64,000 bases of DNA. Origin: Rhizoctonia solani. Lineage: Eukaryota > Basidiomycota > Agaricomycetes > Cantharellales > Ceratobasidiaceae. The position numbers were made by a program, and so were the translations under genes. Positions 44,590 to 55,755 of this stretch are shown here, piece by piece; the first letter of the stretch is position 1, and every line of letters begins with the position of its first letter. The notes under the pieces were generated by a model. That model ran no database searches and was not told where the DNA came from. It saw nothing but the letters and a program-made list of their open reading frames with translations. The stretch is taken from contig NC_057379.1 in assembly GCF_016906535.1 (NCBI RefSeq), positions 1,984,001 to 2,048,000 on the forward strand, given 5' to 3'.

Positions 44590-46048
44590 CACAGGTGTGC
44601 AAATGAAATGCAACATGTGACTGCATTTCATGAATGTGAATGCAATGCAAGAACAATGAGGATTTACATATGGATGTATTAGTACAAGATGTAGATATAA
44701 TTAATTAGAGCATAGATACAAAATATGGTGGTGATCCAATGAGGCTACATGAAGGTATGCCTTGAGGTATGCTGCTGGGTGTTGCATTTGATTTGCAAAT
44801 CCAAACCAACTATCCCCAGCTCTTGTAGGTTTTGCCAATTTTAACCATTTCTTGGCCAAATTCAATCAGACAAAAAATGCAAAGGTACTCCTATACACTA
44901 AAGAAGCTTATATGTAGGCTTACAGTGCATATGAATGAGTTTCTGGTGCTCTATGGCTACCCAGTAAACATTAACTCTTCTCCCCCTCTCCCCCTGGATT
45001 ACTCTAGATGTGGGAACTATTGGGAGTCAAGAGTCAGTAATTAAGTACATGGTACTATTTAGAGTATTATTGCACTTTTTTGATGCATGGCTCAGGGAAA
45101 GGCAGAGATATTCATGACATTCATTGAAACTGAATGACCTGCCCAAAGGTGAGAGGCCTGTAATAGCAGTAAAAATGCAAAAGAGAGCAAGCAATTGTAG
45201 CCAGAACATCAACAGAGTGTTAGAGATATACCATGTCAAAACTGAGACCAAGCCCATAAAAACTGATGGTGTGAGAGACCATGCAATGGAAAACTCTCAT
45301 GAATGGTCAATTTTACTATGAAATTCCAACCATTCATGAGAGTTTTCCATTGCATGGTCTCTCACACCATCAGTTTTTATGGGCTTGGTCTCAGTTTTGA
45401 CATGGTATATCTCTAACACTCTGTTGATGTTCTGGCTACAATTGCTTGCTCTCTTTTGCATTTTTACTGCTATTACAGGCCTCTCACCTTTGGGCAGGTC
45501 ATTCAGTTTCAATGAATGTCATGAATATCTCTGCCTTTCCCTGAGCCATGCATCAAAAAAGTGCAATAATATACTCTAAATAGTACCATGTACTTAATTA
45601 CTGACTCTTGACTCCCAATAGTTCCCACATCTAGAGTAATCCAGGGGGAGAGGGGGAGAAGAGTTAATGTTTACTGGGTAGCCATAGAGCACCAGAAACT
45701 CATTCATATGCACTGTAAGCCTACATATAAGCTTCTTTAGTGTATAGGAGTACCTTTGCATTTTTTGTCTGATTGAATTTGGCCAAGAAATGGTTAAAAT
45801 TGGCAAAACCTACAAGAGCTGGGGATAGTTGGTTTGGATTTGCAAATCAAATGCAACACCCAGCAGCATACCTCAAGGCATACCTTCATGTAGCCTCATT
45901 GGATCACCACCATATTTTGTATCTATGCTCTAATTAATTATATCTACATCTTGTACTAATACATCCATATGTAAATCCTCATTGTTCTTGCATTGCATTC
46001 ACATTCATGAAATGCAGTCACATGTTGCATTTCATTTGCACACCTGTG
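44590..46048. mobile_element. 1.46-kb palindromic (foldback) element, TA target
   Basis: Two arms of about 718 bp, inverted, almost identical by eye (one visible 2-bp indel near 45060/45575), around a loop of about 21 bp at 45308-45328. Tips CACAGGTGTGCAAATG. TA lies at both edges (44588-44589, 46049-46050), and the intact LTR-F copy reads GAATATATAAGG at the site, confirming TA duplication. TA targets and short TIRs are typical of the Tc1/mariner superfamily; no transposase is encoded. Matching short frames occur on both arms (for example 44832-45044 and 45594-45806) and are mirror copies. Confidence 0.9.
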
Positions 46049-46174
46049 TATATAAGGGGGTTCTGAGAGCCTTAGGCCTCAGAACTCAACCTCTTATCCC
46101 CTTCCACCACTACCTACCCTAAGACATACAATTAAGAGTATTGCCTGAGAGCATACCAGTCACTGTCAATATCT

Positions 46175-46714
46175 TGTCAGAGCCAACAACTACCACAGGG
46201 TAAACCTAACTAGCTAACAGCCCAGAGGGACTTAAGTATGGGCTAGTAGGATCTAACAGAGCTCAAGGCAACTGCCAGATAAAGGGGTGGACAAGACCAA
46301 ATATAGTAAGAGTGCACTATGCTGTTAAGACAGCTTGGCAAGGGACCTTTGACAGGGACTGGTATGCTCTCAGGCAATACTCTTAGGTGTATGTCTTAGG
46401 GTAGTAGGTGTGGAAGGGATAAGAGGTTGAGTTCTGAGGCTTAAGGCTCTCAGAACCCTCCTTATATATTCAACAATCAGAGGGAATAGTATATACAGTG
46501 ACAAACACAATAACAAAGATAAGGTCACATGACCAGAGATAAGAAAACAAGATCACATGACTAAAGGTCATGTGATGAGATTACATAATAAGCGCTCAGC
46601 GCCTAAATAGCATAAAGGTGCATATATCCATAAATCTTCATAAAAATAGCGCATATATTCACTATTTCTTCGACTTAGTGGATTTTAAGGTGGTCACGCC
46701 TCTAGGGCATGACA
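46175..46714 (-). mobile_element. solo LTR-F inside LTR-F (TSD TATCT)
   Basis: TGTCAGAGCC...GGGCATGACA, 540 bp, flanked by TATCT at 46170-46174 and 46715-46719. Confidence 0.93.
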
Positions 46715-46948
46715 TATCTTTAGCCCTGCTATCTTTATAGCACAGTGCATCTTACTGTATCAGGTCTTGTCCTACCCCTTTCCTGGCATTGCCTCTGAGC
46801 TCTGTTAGGCCCTACTAGCTGATAAGTCCTATATTAGGCAATAGCTTCTTAGGTTTTTCCCTCTGGTAGTTGTTGGCTCTGACAATGGGTTAATGTAGTC
46901 TAACAACAACAGCAGGTAGCATGAATCTTGTGAGGCTAGCATCTTCTA

Positions 46949-47219
46949 ACTTGGTGTTGAGGCAATGGTGGGGTTGCAAATATGCCACAAAAGGGAACTA
47001 TGATACAATGACTCATCCATGAATGGAAATTATGTCCAGAATGTGAGGCCATGATCTTCTTATATGGTACAAGTCACATGACTTGATTCATATAATATCC
47101 CATATGAAGAAATCATAGCCCCACGTTCTGAAGATGATTTCTATTTTTGGATGATTAGTCATATCATAATTCCCTTTTCTGGCCTCTCTGCAACCCCACC
47201 CATTGCCTTTAAACCAAGT
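46949..47219. mobile_element. 271-bp MITE, TA target
   Basis: Inverted ends ACTTGGTGTTGAGGCAATGG and complement of ACTTGGTTTAAAGGCAATGG, each followed by GGGGTTGCA; TA at 46947-46948 and 47220-47221. Noncoding. Confidence 0.75.
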
Positions 47220-47222
47220 TAG

Positions 47223-47653
47223 TCACTACACATCCCCTATCCCCCTAATATATCAGTCTGTCTCCTACTATCCCTGCCTTCATTCACATTGATCTCTATG
47301 CCATACCACGTTGCTGCTCACTAACATTATCCCTGTCCCCTATAATGATCCCAATCCCTCCAATCCCCTGATGATGTACCCCTCCTCACTAAACATTATC
47401 TTGTACTCCCCCAGCAGAATCCTCTATCTGCCCTATCACCCACCAATGTACCTGGTCACTAACATTATCCCCAATCCCAGCTATCATGCTGCCTATACCC
47501 CCTAACAACATACCACCCCTTACTAACATTACCTGTTATTCCCCTAGCATGTCCCCCTTATGCCCCCTATCCCCCTACTAACATACCCCCCCACTACCAT
47601 TGTACCTATCCCCCATAGCATACCTCCCAATCCCCCCTAACATACTCCCCCTG
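47223..47653 (+). repeat. CCCTAA-like degenerate satellite, left arm middle block
   Basis: ACTAACATTATCCCC and CCCCTAACATA variants, about 35-40 bp apart on average. The plus frame 47311-47505 is a translation of this repeat. Confidence 0.75.
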
Positions 47654-48752
47654 TGTTACACCCTCATGAGCTATACCATTTGTTACAACCCCCTAACTTA
47701 TACCACTGGATTCAGACAATTTTTCTATTATTTTTAGTATTTTTTACGGACTCAATATCTTTTGTTTTTCAATCACGTGATCTCGGCATATTGCCAAGAT
47801 GCCGTGCCAAGGGCACTTAGGAAGAATCCACGCTTCTGTGCAGCCTGCAGCACTCTTCTCTTTTCAAACATACTCTTCCTTTTGCACAGACCACTTTGTA
47901 AATAGTGCCCTTGTTATAAATACAGCAGGAAAATTGCTTGGAGATCCCAAGTTGATTTTACCTTGTCTCATATTCATTGAGGAGGCCATCATCAGCCAGC
48001 TAAGTAGCCAGCCCCAGTAGTATTACCAACCTACCCCTTTACTTCACTCACCACACCTCCAGGCCTTCAGCCCCTTTGTCATTGTAGGTAGTACAGTAGT
48101 TGCCACCTTAAGCAGTTAGTAGCAGAAGATAGCCTAGTTAGCAGATTAGTCAGCATTTGCAGTGTATTAGATACAGCCTTAAGCGCCCAACCCACTAGTG
48201 TGTACCCACCTTACAGTGGTGTACAACACCATTGGATTTGGACAATTTTTCTCTTATTTTTACTTTTTTTACAAACCTGATATCTTACCTTTTTCAATAA
48301 TGTGATTTTGGTGCTTATTATGCCAAGATGCCATGCCAAGGACAACCAGGAGAAATCCATGCTTCTGCACAGCCCACAGCATGCTTCTCTTTTCACATGT
48401 AGGCTTCTATTCACACATGCACAGACCACATGTGATTAGGATCATTGTCTATATATACAGCAGGGAAATCACTTGGAGACCCCAAGGCAATTTTACCTTG
48501 TCTTTCATCACAGACAGGTCTCAGAAGCCTAGCCAAGTAGCTAGGACCCTAGTAGTACATTGCTTACTCCCTCTATCAGACTCACCACACCTCCCAGCCC
48601 TAAGGGCACTTTGCATTGCCAGTAGTTAGTTAGTTGTTGCCTTAAGCAACTTAGATTCAGTAGTATAGCCTTAGAGTAGAGTTCACTGTGTTTAGTACGG
48701 CCTCAAGTGCCCATCACCAGTGTGTACACAACCTTACAGTTGGCACACAACA
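47654..48752 (+). mobile_element. solo LTR-A, holding a second LTR-A
   Basis: TGTTACACCC at 47654, CACAACA at 48752; flanks CCCTG and CCCTC (one mismatch). The second copy lies within at 47691-48228. Confidence 0.85.
47691..48228 (+). mobile_element. LTR-A inserted into LTR-A (TSD CCATT)
   Basis: TGTTACAACC...GTACAACA, 538 bp, flanked by CCATT at 47686-47690 and 48229-48233; same target word as the copy at 42757. Confidence 0.92.
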
Positions 48753-49485
48753 CCCTCACTAACATTGCCCCTATTCCCCCACTAACATACCACCTCACTG
48801 ACATTACCCCCTGTTGCCCTAGCATACCCCCATCCCCCTAACATCCCCCTCTCACTAGCATTATCCCCTATCCCCCCTAGCATACTCCTTATTCCCCCCT
48901 AACATACCCCTCTCACCAACATTACCCCCTATCCCCCCTATCCCTCACTAACATACCATCTCACTAACATTCCCCCTATCCCCCTGCTAACATACCCCCC
49001 CCTCACTAACATTTTCCCCTATCCCTCATAACATATCCCCCCTATCCCCCACTAACATCCCCCCCCCTCACTAACATTATCCCCTATCTCCTGCTAGCAT
49101 ATCCCTTATCCCTCCTAACTACCCCTCCACTAACATTATCCCCTATCCTCCTGTACACTACCTGTACCACCCCTGACTACCATTATCCCCTATGAGTACA
49201 CACCCCTTATAACATTTCTTAACATTTACCCCTATCCTACATCCCATACTTTCCCCTATACTAACATAACATATACCCCTATCCCCTCACTACCATCTCC
49301 CCTACCATTATATTACCCCCTACTCACCTTCCTGGCCATCCCCCTCCCCCTGTGCTGGGGCCTTATGTTACCTATATGTTAGGACCTGTGCAGTCCACAT
49401 GCTGGCACCATCAGTGACAGAATACCATCAGTGCTGAGGGAGGGGTTTGACATAATGTTAATGTTAGTCTACTGAAATAGGTGTT
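48753..49485 (+). repeat. left inverted arm: CCCTAA-like satellite plus unique edge
   Basis: 48753-49320 is the CACTAACATTACCCCC-type satellite; 49321-49485 is unique (CTGGCCATCCCCCTCCCCC, ATGCTGGCACCATCAGTGAC, TAACATTATGTCAAACCCC on minus). Read in reverse, the same order occurs at 55698-55755, 57641-57706 and 63190-63785. Confidence 0.82.
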
Positions 49486-50059
49486 GATCTGCACAACTGA
49501 TATTTTAGAAGTGCTCTGCAGGTCCAATTCTGGTGGATACAACTGAATTTCATCTTATACCCAGGGTCTGTATTTACATCCAAATAATCTAGAGTGCTCT
49601 GACTTCTGAATTTTGTTCTAGATTGCTGACTTTGCCTTACAGGTAGTCAGCCAATGGTATGTTTTAAAGTTTAGAAGGAGGGGGGGGGGTTAGCTCCCCC
49701 TTCCAAACCATTGTTACAAACCTTTAGGACACCCCTTCCTTGCACTCCCAAACTGTTTCCAAGGCAATTTCACACACAATCTCTCAGTGCAAAATGCATC
49801 CAAGGTTGTCCACAAATCCAAACTCAGCTTTAGAACGCCTCAATCATTCTAAAGTCCTTCTGCAAACATACCCACTTTATATTAAGCTATTTAAACAATA
49901 ATCTCTGCTAAGCAATGGTACCAACTTAGCCAGACACAAACATAATCAAATTCCTAGGGGCTATGCAGTATAAAATTTTCTATCCAACATCATGTGCACT
50001 GCACAGCCTTGTTGAAATAGACCAAGCCTACCACCATCACCCCTTCACTTAAACAATAT
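49486..50059. other. upstream region of the helicase gene
   Basis: No coding pattern; has a G-run (49679-49690) and is expected to hold the promoter. Confidence 0.4.
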
Positions 50060-53000
50060 ATGTTGGCAAGTCCACTTGAGACAGTCCCAGACTATCCTGG
50101 GGTTCTAAGTAATGGCCACTTACGTTCTATTGGCATGGGCATACTTAAAGGAACAGACCTAGCTGGGTGTATCAAGTGTCCATCGTTTTTCCTGCTTTCT
50201 TTCCCAACAAGTGCAGCACATGCACACACTCATATGGATAACCCAAGGGATATATCTTCTTCTAGGATTGAGGAGATACTCAAGGTCCATAATGTTTTTC
50301 TGGGCTTAGTAAGTCTCCCTTGTCTAGTGCATTTTGTATGTTAATATCACATTAGCTCTCTGAATACCCCCGCCCCAGCAAACCCATAAAACCATTTGTT
50401 GCTTTGAAGGTCATTGAGGCATGGAGTTGTGACTTGTGTTATTCCTACAACCCCTTCTTTGGTACTTCAACCAGTAGGCGTGACAATCATTTTCGTACAA
50501 AGCATGCCCAAAATTTCCAGAACCGAGAGGATCATCAAAGTTTGGTATACACGCAAACCTTCTGTAATGGATGGAGCAACAACAGCTACCATTTTGAGGT
50601 GGATGAGACGCTAGTTGTGGATGTTGCATCAGACGCCCCCTATATTACGAGGTCAGCAACAGCAGAAGAGCTTTGCCAAATCATGAAAAATCGTTTTACA
50701 GTGGCCTCGGCTCCTCTTTCCACTGGCCAAACACTCAAGGACACGCAACCTGCCTTGTACTGGACTGGGTGGGCAGCACATGTCTCTGATCGCAATCCAG
50801 AATTCCTTCGCTTGTTAATTGAATATCCAGCAGCTGCAACCAACAACTGTCAACCTGATTTACTCAGGGAGATTGCTGACGAAGCTAAGAAGGTTTTTCT
50901 CTCTGAACAAGAATTGCTTGATGGACGATCGGGGATCTTAAGAAAGCTACTTGTAGACACAGGCAAAGGGTGAGTGTCATGTTTAGCTTTCTTGTTTGAA
51001 TCTAGTATTTATATTGTTAGGTTGACTTCGGAATTTAAAAGATTAGACAGAACAGTTGTTGAATCATATGGCCAGTTACTCAGCAGATGGGTTTGTTTTG
51101 TACTCCGGCTTTTTCAACGCCAGAACGCAGGAGACTCAGACTACGTGGTAACTTTCACTGATCGTCAAAAGGTATGTTGCCATGAGTTTGATAAATTTAT
51201 CTTACCTTTCCCAAAAGGATGTATGTACATATGCATTGCAATGGTGTCACAAACATGCAAAGGCTAGAAAGCTAGGGATTCGATATATCATCCTTCGCAT
51301 GGCTAGAAGTTTTTGGGCTCCCGAACCCTTGCAAGAGTCATTTGCCCACCTGGAGAAAGATCAACTGGATGACCCAACCACCCGCTTTGGATGCCTCTTG
51401 AATCTGCGGCTAGATGGGACATTTGTATCTCCTAGTAACATGTTGCACAACCTTACAATGATTAAATACATTATCAGACAAATGCTTTTGGCCTGGTCAG
51501 TGGACCGTGCTATTGAGCGGAGCAACAGTGGGGATCCCGTCACTGCTCATTTGTAAGCACCTGCTTTTCACATCATTGCTTTGCTCAACAGAAACAATAG
51601 TGTACTCTCAAGTCTTGGAAATGCCTTGGCTGATGATCAACTCACTCCATTTGCTCATATCTGTTTAGCTACTGCTCATGCCTCTCGTTATGCAAGGACA
51701 ACATCTTTCCTCCCCAACGTCATGTGGACTAGTCGTACTGCACTCTCTATTGATGGCTCTGCAGTAGACTTTCATGACTACCAGAAGATGCTCAAAGACC
51801 GCCTAGATCGCCTTGAAGAACTGGTTCATGGATCAGGGGGCTTACTGATGGATATACCTCTAGCTGATATAGGCTTTACTACGACTGAACAAACTCATAT
51901 TCACGATGAATTTTCCGAGACACGTTCAGGATATTCCTTCCTCACGGATCCTAAAAATCCTTTTTCTGCAATGCAGTTCAATTTGATTGATGCCATTTTT
52001 AAGTATCGACCTGGACGCTTAGCACGCGGTTTGCACAAATCCAATGATGAAAAAGCTTCCATTACCTGGGATGAAAAGTCCGTAGCCGAATGGCTAAACA
52101 TCTATGATGAATGTACTTTAGAACTTTGCACCTTGATACATGCTGTTGGCGGCCAGCCTGCTTGTGGTGTAGAGTCCTGTCTTCTTAAACTGGTCAATAC
52201 ACCTTATAGAGTTCGAGGGGTATATGCATGGCGCCCAGGTACCCTTGTTTTTGTTCTTCTCTATAGCAAGACCACCAGTATGACTGGTCTTGACCGAGTT
52301 GTTGCTCACGCAGTGCCCTGGCGAGTTGGTCGTCTCTTTTTAATCATTAATGCATTGGCACGCCCATTAGCTGGAATCTTAGTGGAGCGTTCGAGAGGTC
52401 CCTTAGCCCGTATTGTACAAGAGACTTCAGCCTTTCCCATACGTGGAGTTGAAATGACATCTACCCAACTGTCTGATCGTCTCCGCACTTGGTTTACTCA
52501 GGGGCTTGGAGTATCACTGGGAATTAGGGCCTTCCGCCATTTTGTCATTGCCTGTCAACGAAAACTCATGCCAGAGGCCTTTGCCCCAATCCAAGAAGCT
52601 ATGGCTGTGGTAGATACCCAGTCAGGGCATACAAGTGATACAGGAAACGATGTCTACGCCATTGACGCGTCGGAAATCCACCTACTCTCTCCAACTTCGG
52701 TGATTAAAAGTGTTTACTGCTCACTTCGATGGGCTCAGATACTATTCCCTGCTGGTGTTCTTAGCAATACTGAAACAAGCGAGGCTGTTGCCGCAGATGA
52801 AGTCATAAGTTCACATTCATCCACTATGCGCCCGTCATCTATATCCAAATCCGATATCACCCAGGCCGTTCTTGAAGCGTTACAAGACAAGGCTCTCATT
52901 AGCCAATTATCTCAACATATTGGTCAGCACATGGTCGATACAATACTAGCCACTGGGAAGTCCATTCGAGTTTACAATAACTCTCCGCCTGCCGCAAGGC

Positions 53001-55196
53001 TAGTTGAACCCAAACACCTGGTCCTCCTAAAACGATATCAAGGCGATAGCAATGCGAGCTGGCGCTCTGTGAGTCAGGGGCAAGCGCTAGTTCATGCCCT
53101 TGCTCGTGAGCGCTCCTTGCTCGTGATTCTTCCCACGGGGGGTGGGAAATCAGTCCTTTTTGGCTGCCTCCCGCTTATTGAATCCGGCTTCACTTTGGTT
53201 CTTTTTCCATTTGTAGCATTGTACAAGGATCAGCTTCATGCCGCAGAGGAGCGTCACAACAACCTACTTCGCTCAGATAGACAACTAGGACGTAGTTTGC
53301 GAATGGTTGAGTGGGAACCCAGGTTACTCCTAAATGAGAATGTAGGGCTAGTGGCAGTCACAGTGGACACCTTTGTCCGCCCTGAATGCCAGATATGGAT
53401 TGACCAAAACCGCAGAAACCTCAATCGCATTGTGTTTGACGAGGTCCATGTAGCAGTTACTCAAGCAGACTTTCGACCGTGTATGATCTTACTCCAGGCC
53501 CTGACACGACAAGGTGTTCCTATTCTTGGACTGTCTGCTACTATTCCTCCATCAATGGAAGACAATTTACATGAATCCCTGGGACGCCCATTGTTCACTG
53601 TAGTGCGTGAGCCAACACAACGCCCTAACATTGAGTACCACATAGCTCGTTACTCAACTGAGGCAGAGGCTCGAATTGCATTCATCAGACAGGTGAAACA
53701 CTTTCAATCTCTTCTACTCCCAGGCGAAGGTCTTTTAGTTATATGTCAAACAACAAAGAAGTTAAGGACTGGGCGCGTACCTTTGGAGCCTACGGCTACT
53801 GTAGCGCTCTTAATCAGGATTTTAATGAGGAAGCAACCCGAAATCTCTTAGACTGGACTTCTGGGAGGAGCCAAATCTTGGTTGGGACTACAGCAGTGGG
53901 CACTGGACTCAACCACAAGGCGGTGAGGGGCGTATTTCACTGGGGACCTCCCTACGGGCCTGATGACTTCCAGCAAGGATCGGGGCGTGGTGGCCGTGAT
54001 GATCTCCCTGCGGTCTCTATTACAGTCCACTGGGATCCTCGCTTACCATCAATTGGTAATAATTACAGGGGTAAACCCATAATAGATTACATGCTGGATG
54101 AAGAGGAGTGCATTCAACTCACAATGTCCAGGTGGTTCGACGGGGAGAATATTGCAGTTTCGTGTTCTGGGGGAATCAACTTCCGTGATTGTTTCCGATG
54201 CCGCAGCGCTCATCTGAGGGCTACCCATAGAGATGGAATTGCTCTGGCGGGTCCAGAAGAGCCACCAAGTACAAATCAAGTTCGGGATCCAAACCTCCTG
54301 ATTCTTCACGAGATACCACGTGACGTATGCACAAATTCAATCCACCCCCCAAGACGGAATGCCACCTTGATTGGACCGTCAACAAGCCATGAAGAAGCCT
54401 CCAGTAGGTGGACACCAGACATAGAACCGTGCCTGCTCATAATTTGCTTTTGATAGCAAGCATACAACTGAAAGCAACATCTAAGCAGCCGGAAACAACT
54501 CAATCTATTACTATGATCTTGCCTCCGCTACTTGAGCCAGCGGCCCCTATTGGTCAATCCATCTTGGCTGCTAAGTGGGCAGCTGACTTCCGAGCCAGTA
54601 ATTCAACCCGGCAAACTGCAGAAGCACGTCAACACTCAGCATCCACTATCACTCGAGCAGCACCATTTTGCCTTGATGCACTAGTACAAGCCAAGACATA
54701 CCTTATTGGGAAATGCATCTGGTGTATCCTTAACCATAAATATCCACAGGACCACAGCCTGGAAGCATGCCCTTCGGCTTCTTTTCGTACTTGGAGGATG
54801 GAAAATCACACATTTGAAGGCATGACACTAGAAATGGCAAAAAATATGATATCATTTCCACAAAGAGCAGGAATATGCTTTTTTTGCTGGTGGCCATCCT
54901 CTAATATTTGGGCCCATAAATCGATTGATTTCAAAGCGCCCGATTGCAACTTGAAGGATGTACCACAGCAAATTGTCTGGTGGTATTTTAGCAACAGTGA
55001 CCGTCAAAAACTCATTGGCGAAACGTTTGATATTCAAGATAAAATTATCTCCGCAGCATCATTCTTTCGCTGGCTGGCTCAGGTAGCATCAAAGGAGAAG
55101 CGAGGGAATACTGAATGCTCACTGACAAATGCGCAATGTCTGGTTATCTGGGCACTCTTTGTCGATAGAAGGGTTTGCGACTTTTCTCCTAATTGA
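50060..55196 (+). CDS. RecQ-like, telomere-linked-helicase-type protein
   Basis: Superfamily-2 DNA helicase with the zinc-finger N-terminus seen in basidiomycete RecQ-like proteins that are often subtelomeric. Exon 1 (ATG 50060) has CIKC...H; exon 2 (from 50379) has SCDLCYSY...HFRTKH, a C2H2-like finger. Later exons: about 51020-51170, 51217-51556 and 51592 onward. A long middle domain includes YRVRGVYAW and ARPLAGIL. Helicase core: ILPTGGGKS (Walker A) at about 53134, VFDEVH (DEVH box) at about 53430, GLSATIPP (motif III), TTAVGTGLNH and QGSGRGGRDD (motif VI) at about 53970. The C-terminus (54650-54900) has CIWC...H...C and CFFCWW clusters. A one-base frameshift near 53755-53762 separates motif III from V: LVICQTTK runs into EVKDWARTFG in the next frame. 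Another frame change near 54420-54450 can be a short intron. As read, the gene is probably inactive, or the assembly has an indel. Confidence 0.85.
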
Positions 55197-55697
55197 GTCC
55201 ATACGTGGACAGAACCAAAGTTAACGCACGCTCTCCATTATCAGCTGACTGCATGCGCATATATATATGTGTGTCCTAGCTTCTTCTTCTTTTTTCCACG
55301 CACTCACTTGGCATTGTTTTCTTGCTGATCCTCTAGAGTGACTATTTAGCAATTGCACGTGTACCATTTGTCTTACGCACTTGGAAATGTCAGTTGTGCC
55401 TTTCAAACCTGACAAAGTCGGACGGGTTAAATGTATATATCTTCCAGTAGATGTGAGGGGATACCGGGCTCCAAATACGATAGCCGACTAGTAAGTGAAC
55501 AAGGTAGAAATCCGCAGTGGTTTAAGCGGTTTGTATCAACTATTTAAATGCTACGTACATTGGACAACATCGAGGATCAAATCCACGAGTGCATGCGGGT
55601 AACGGAAAGGGAGACAATATACTGAAAAACAATTTCGGTAGTTTAAAACGGGAAACAATTGTGCGGGTTATTGTTGACGCAAAGTCGCGGGAAAGAA
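55197..55697. other. downstream of helicase, no gene seen
   Basis: Contains ATATATATATGTG and T-rich runs near 55260-55300. No supported coding. Confidence 0.4.
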
Positions 55698-55755
55698 CCA
55701 CCTATTTCAGTGGACTAACATTAACATTAGGTCAAACCCTTCCCTCAGCGCTCAC
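55698..55755 (-). repeat. right inverted arm, inner edge
   Basis: ACCTATTTCAGTGGACTAAC to CCCTCAGCGCTCACA matches the complement of 49435-49485, which reads ACCTATTTCAGTAGACTAAC to CCCTCAGCAC. Confidence 0.8.

Larger units (their letters stand above)
44343..46884 (+). mobile_element. solo LTR-F (TSD ATGGG), interrupted twice
   Basis: TGTCATGCCC at 44343, GGCTCTGACA at 46884; flanked by ATGGG at 44338-44342 and 46885-46889. Interrupted by the palindromic element (44590-46048) and a second LTR-F (46175-46714). Coding partner not seen. Confidence 0.9.

Noticed and set aside
44832..45806. Two identical 70-aa proteins on opposite strands
   Set aside because: They are mirror images caused by the palindromic element, with no domain or codon signal.
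47311..47505. Pro-rich peptide frame
   Set aside because: Direct translation of the satellite repeat.
44105..49372. True telomere array
   Set aside because: No run of perfect CCCTAA hexamers; the repeat is a degenerate 35-40-bp unit that only contains CCCTAA-like words, so I call it subtelomere-like.
50404..55196. KDZ-type or other DNA transposase
   Set aside because: The protein has SF2 helicase motifs and zinc clusters; no DDE or RNase-H-like transposase pattern was found.
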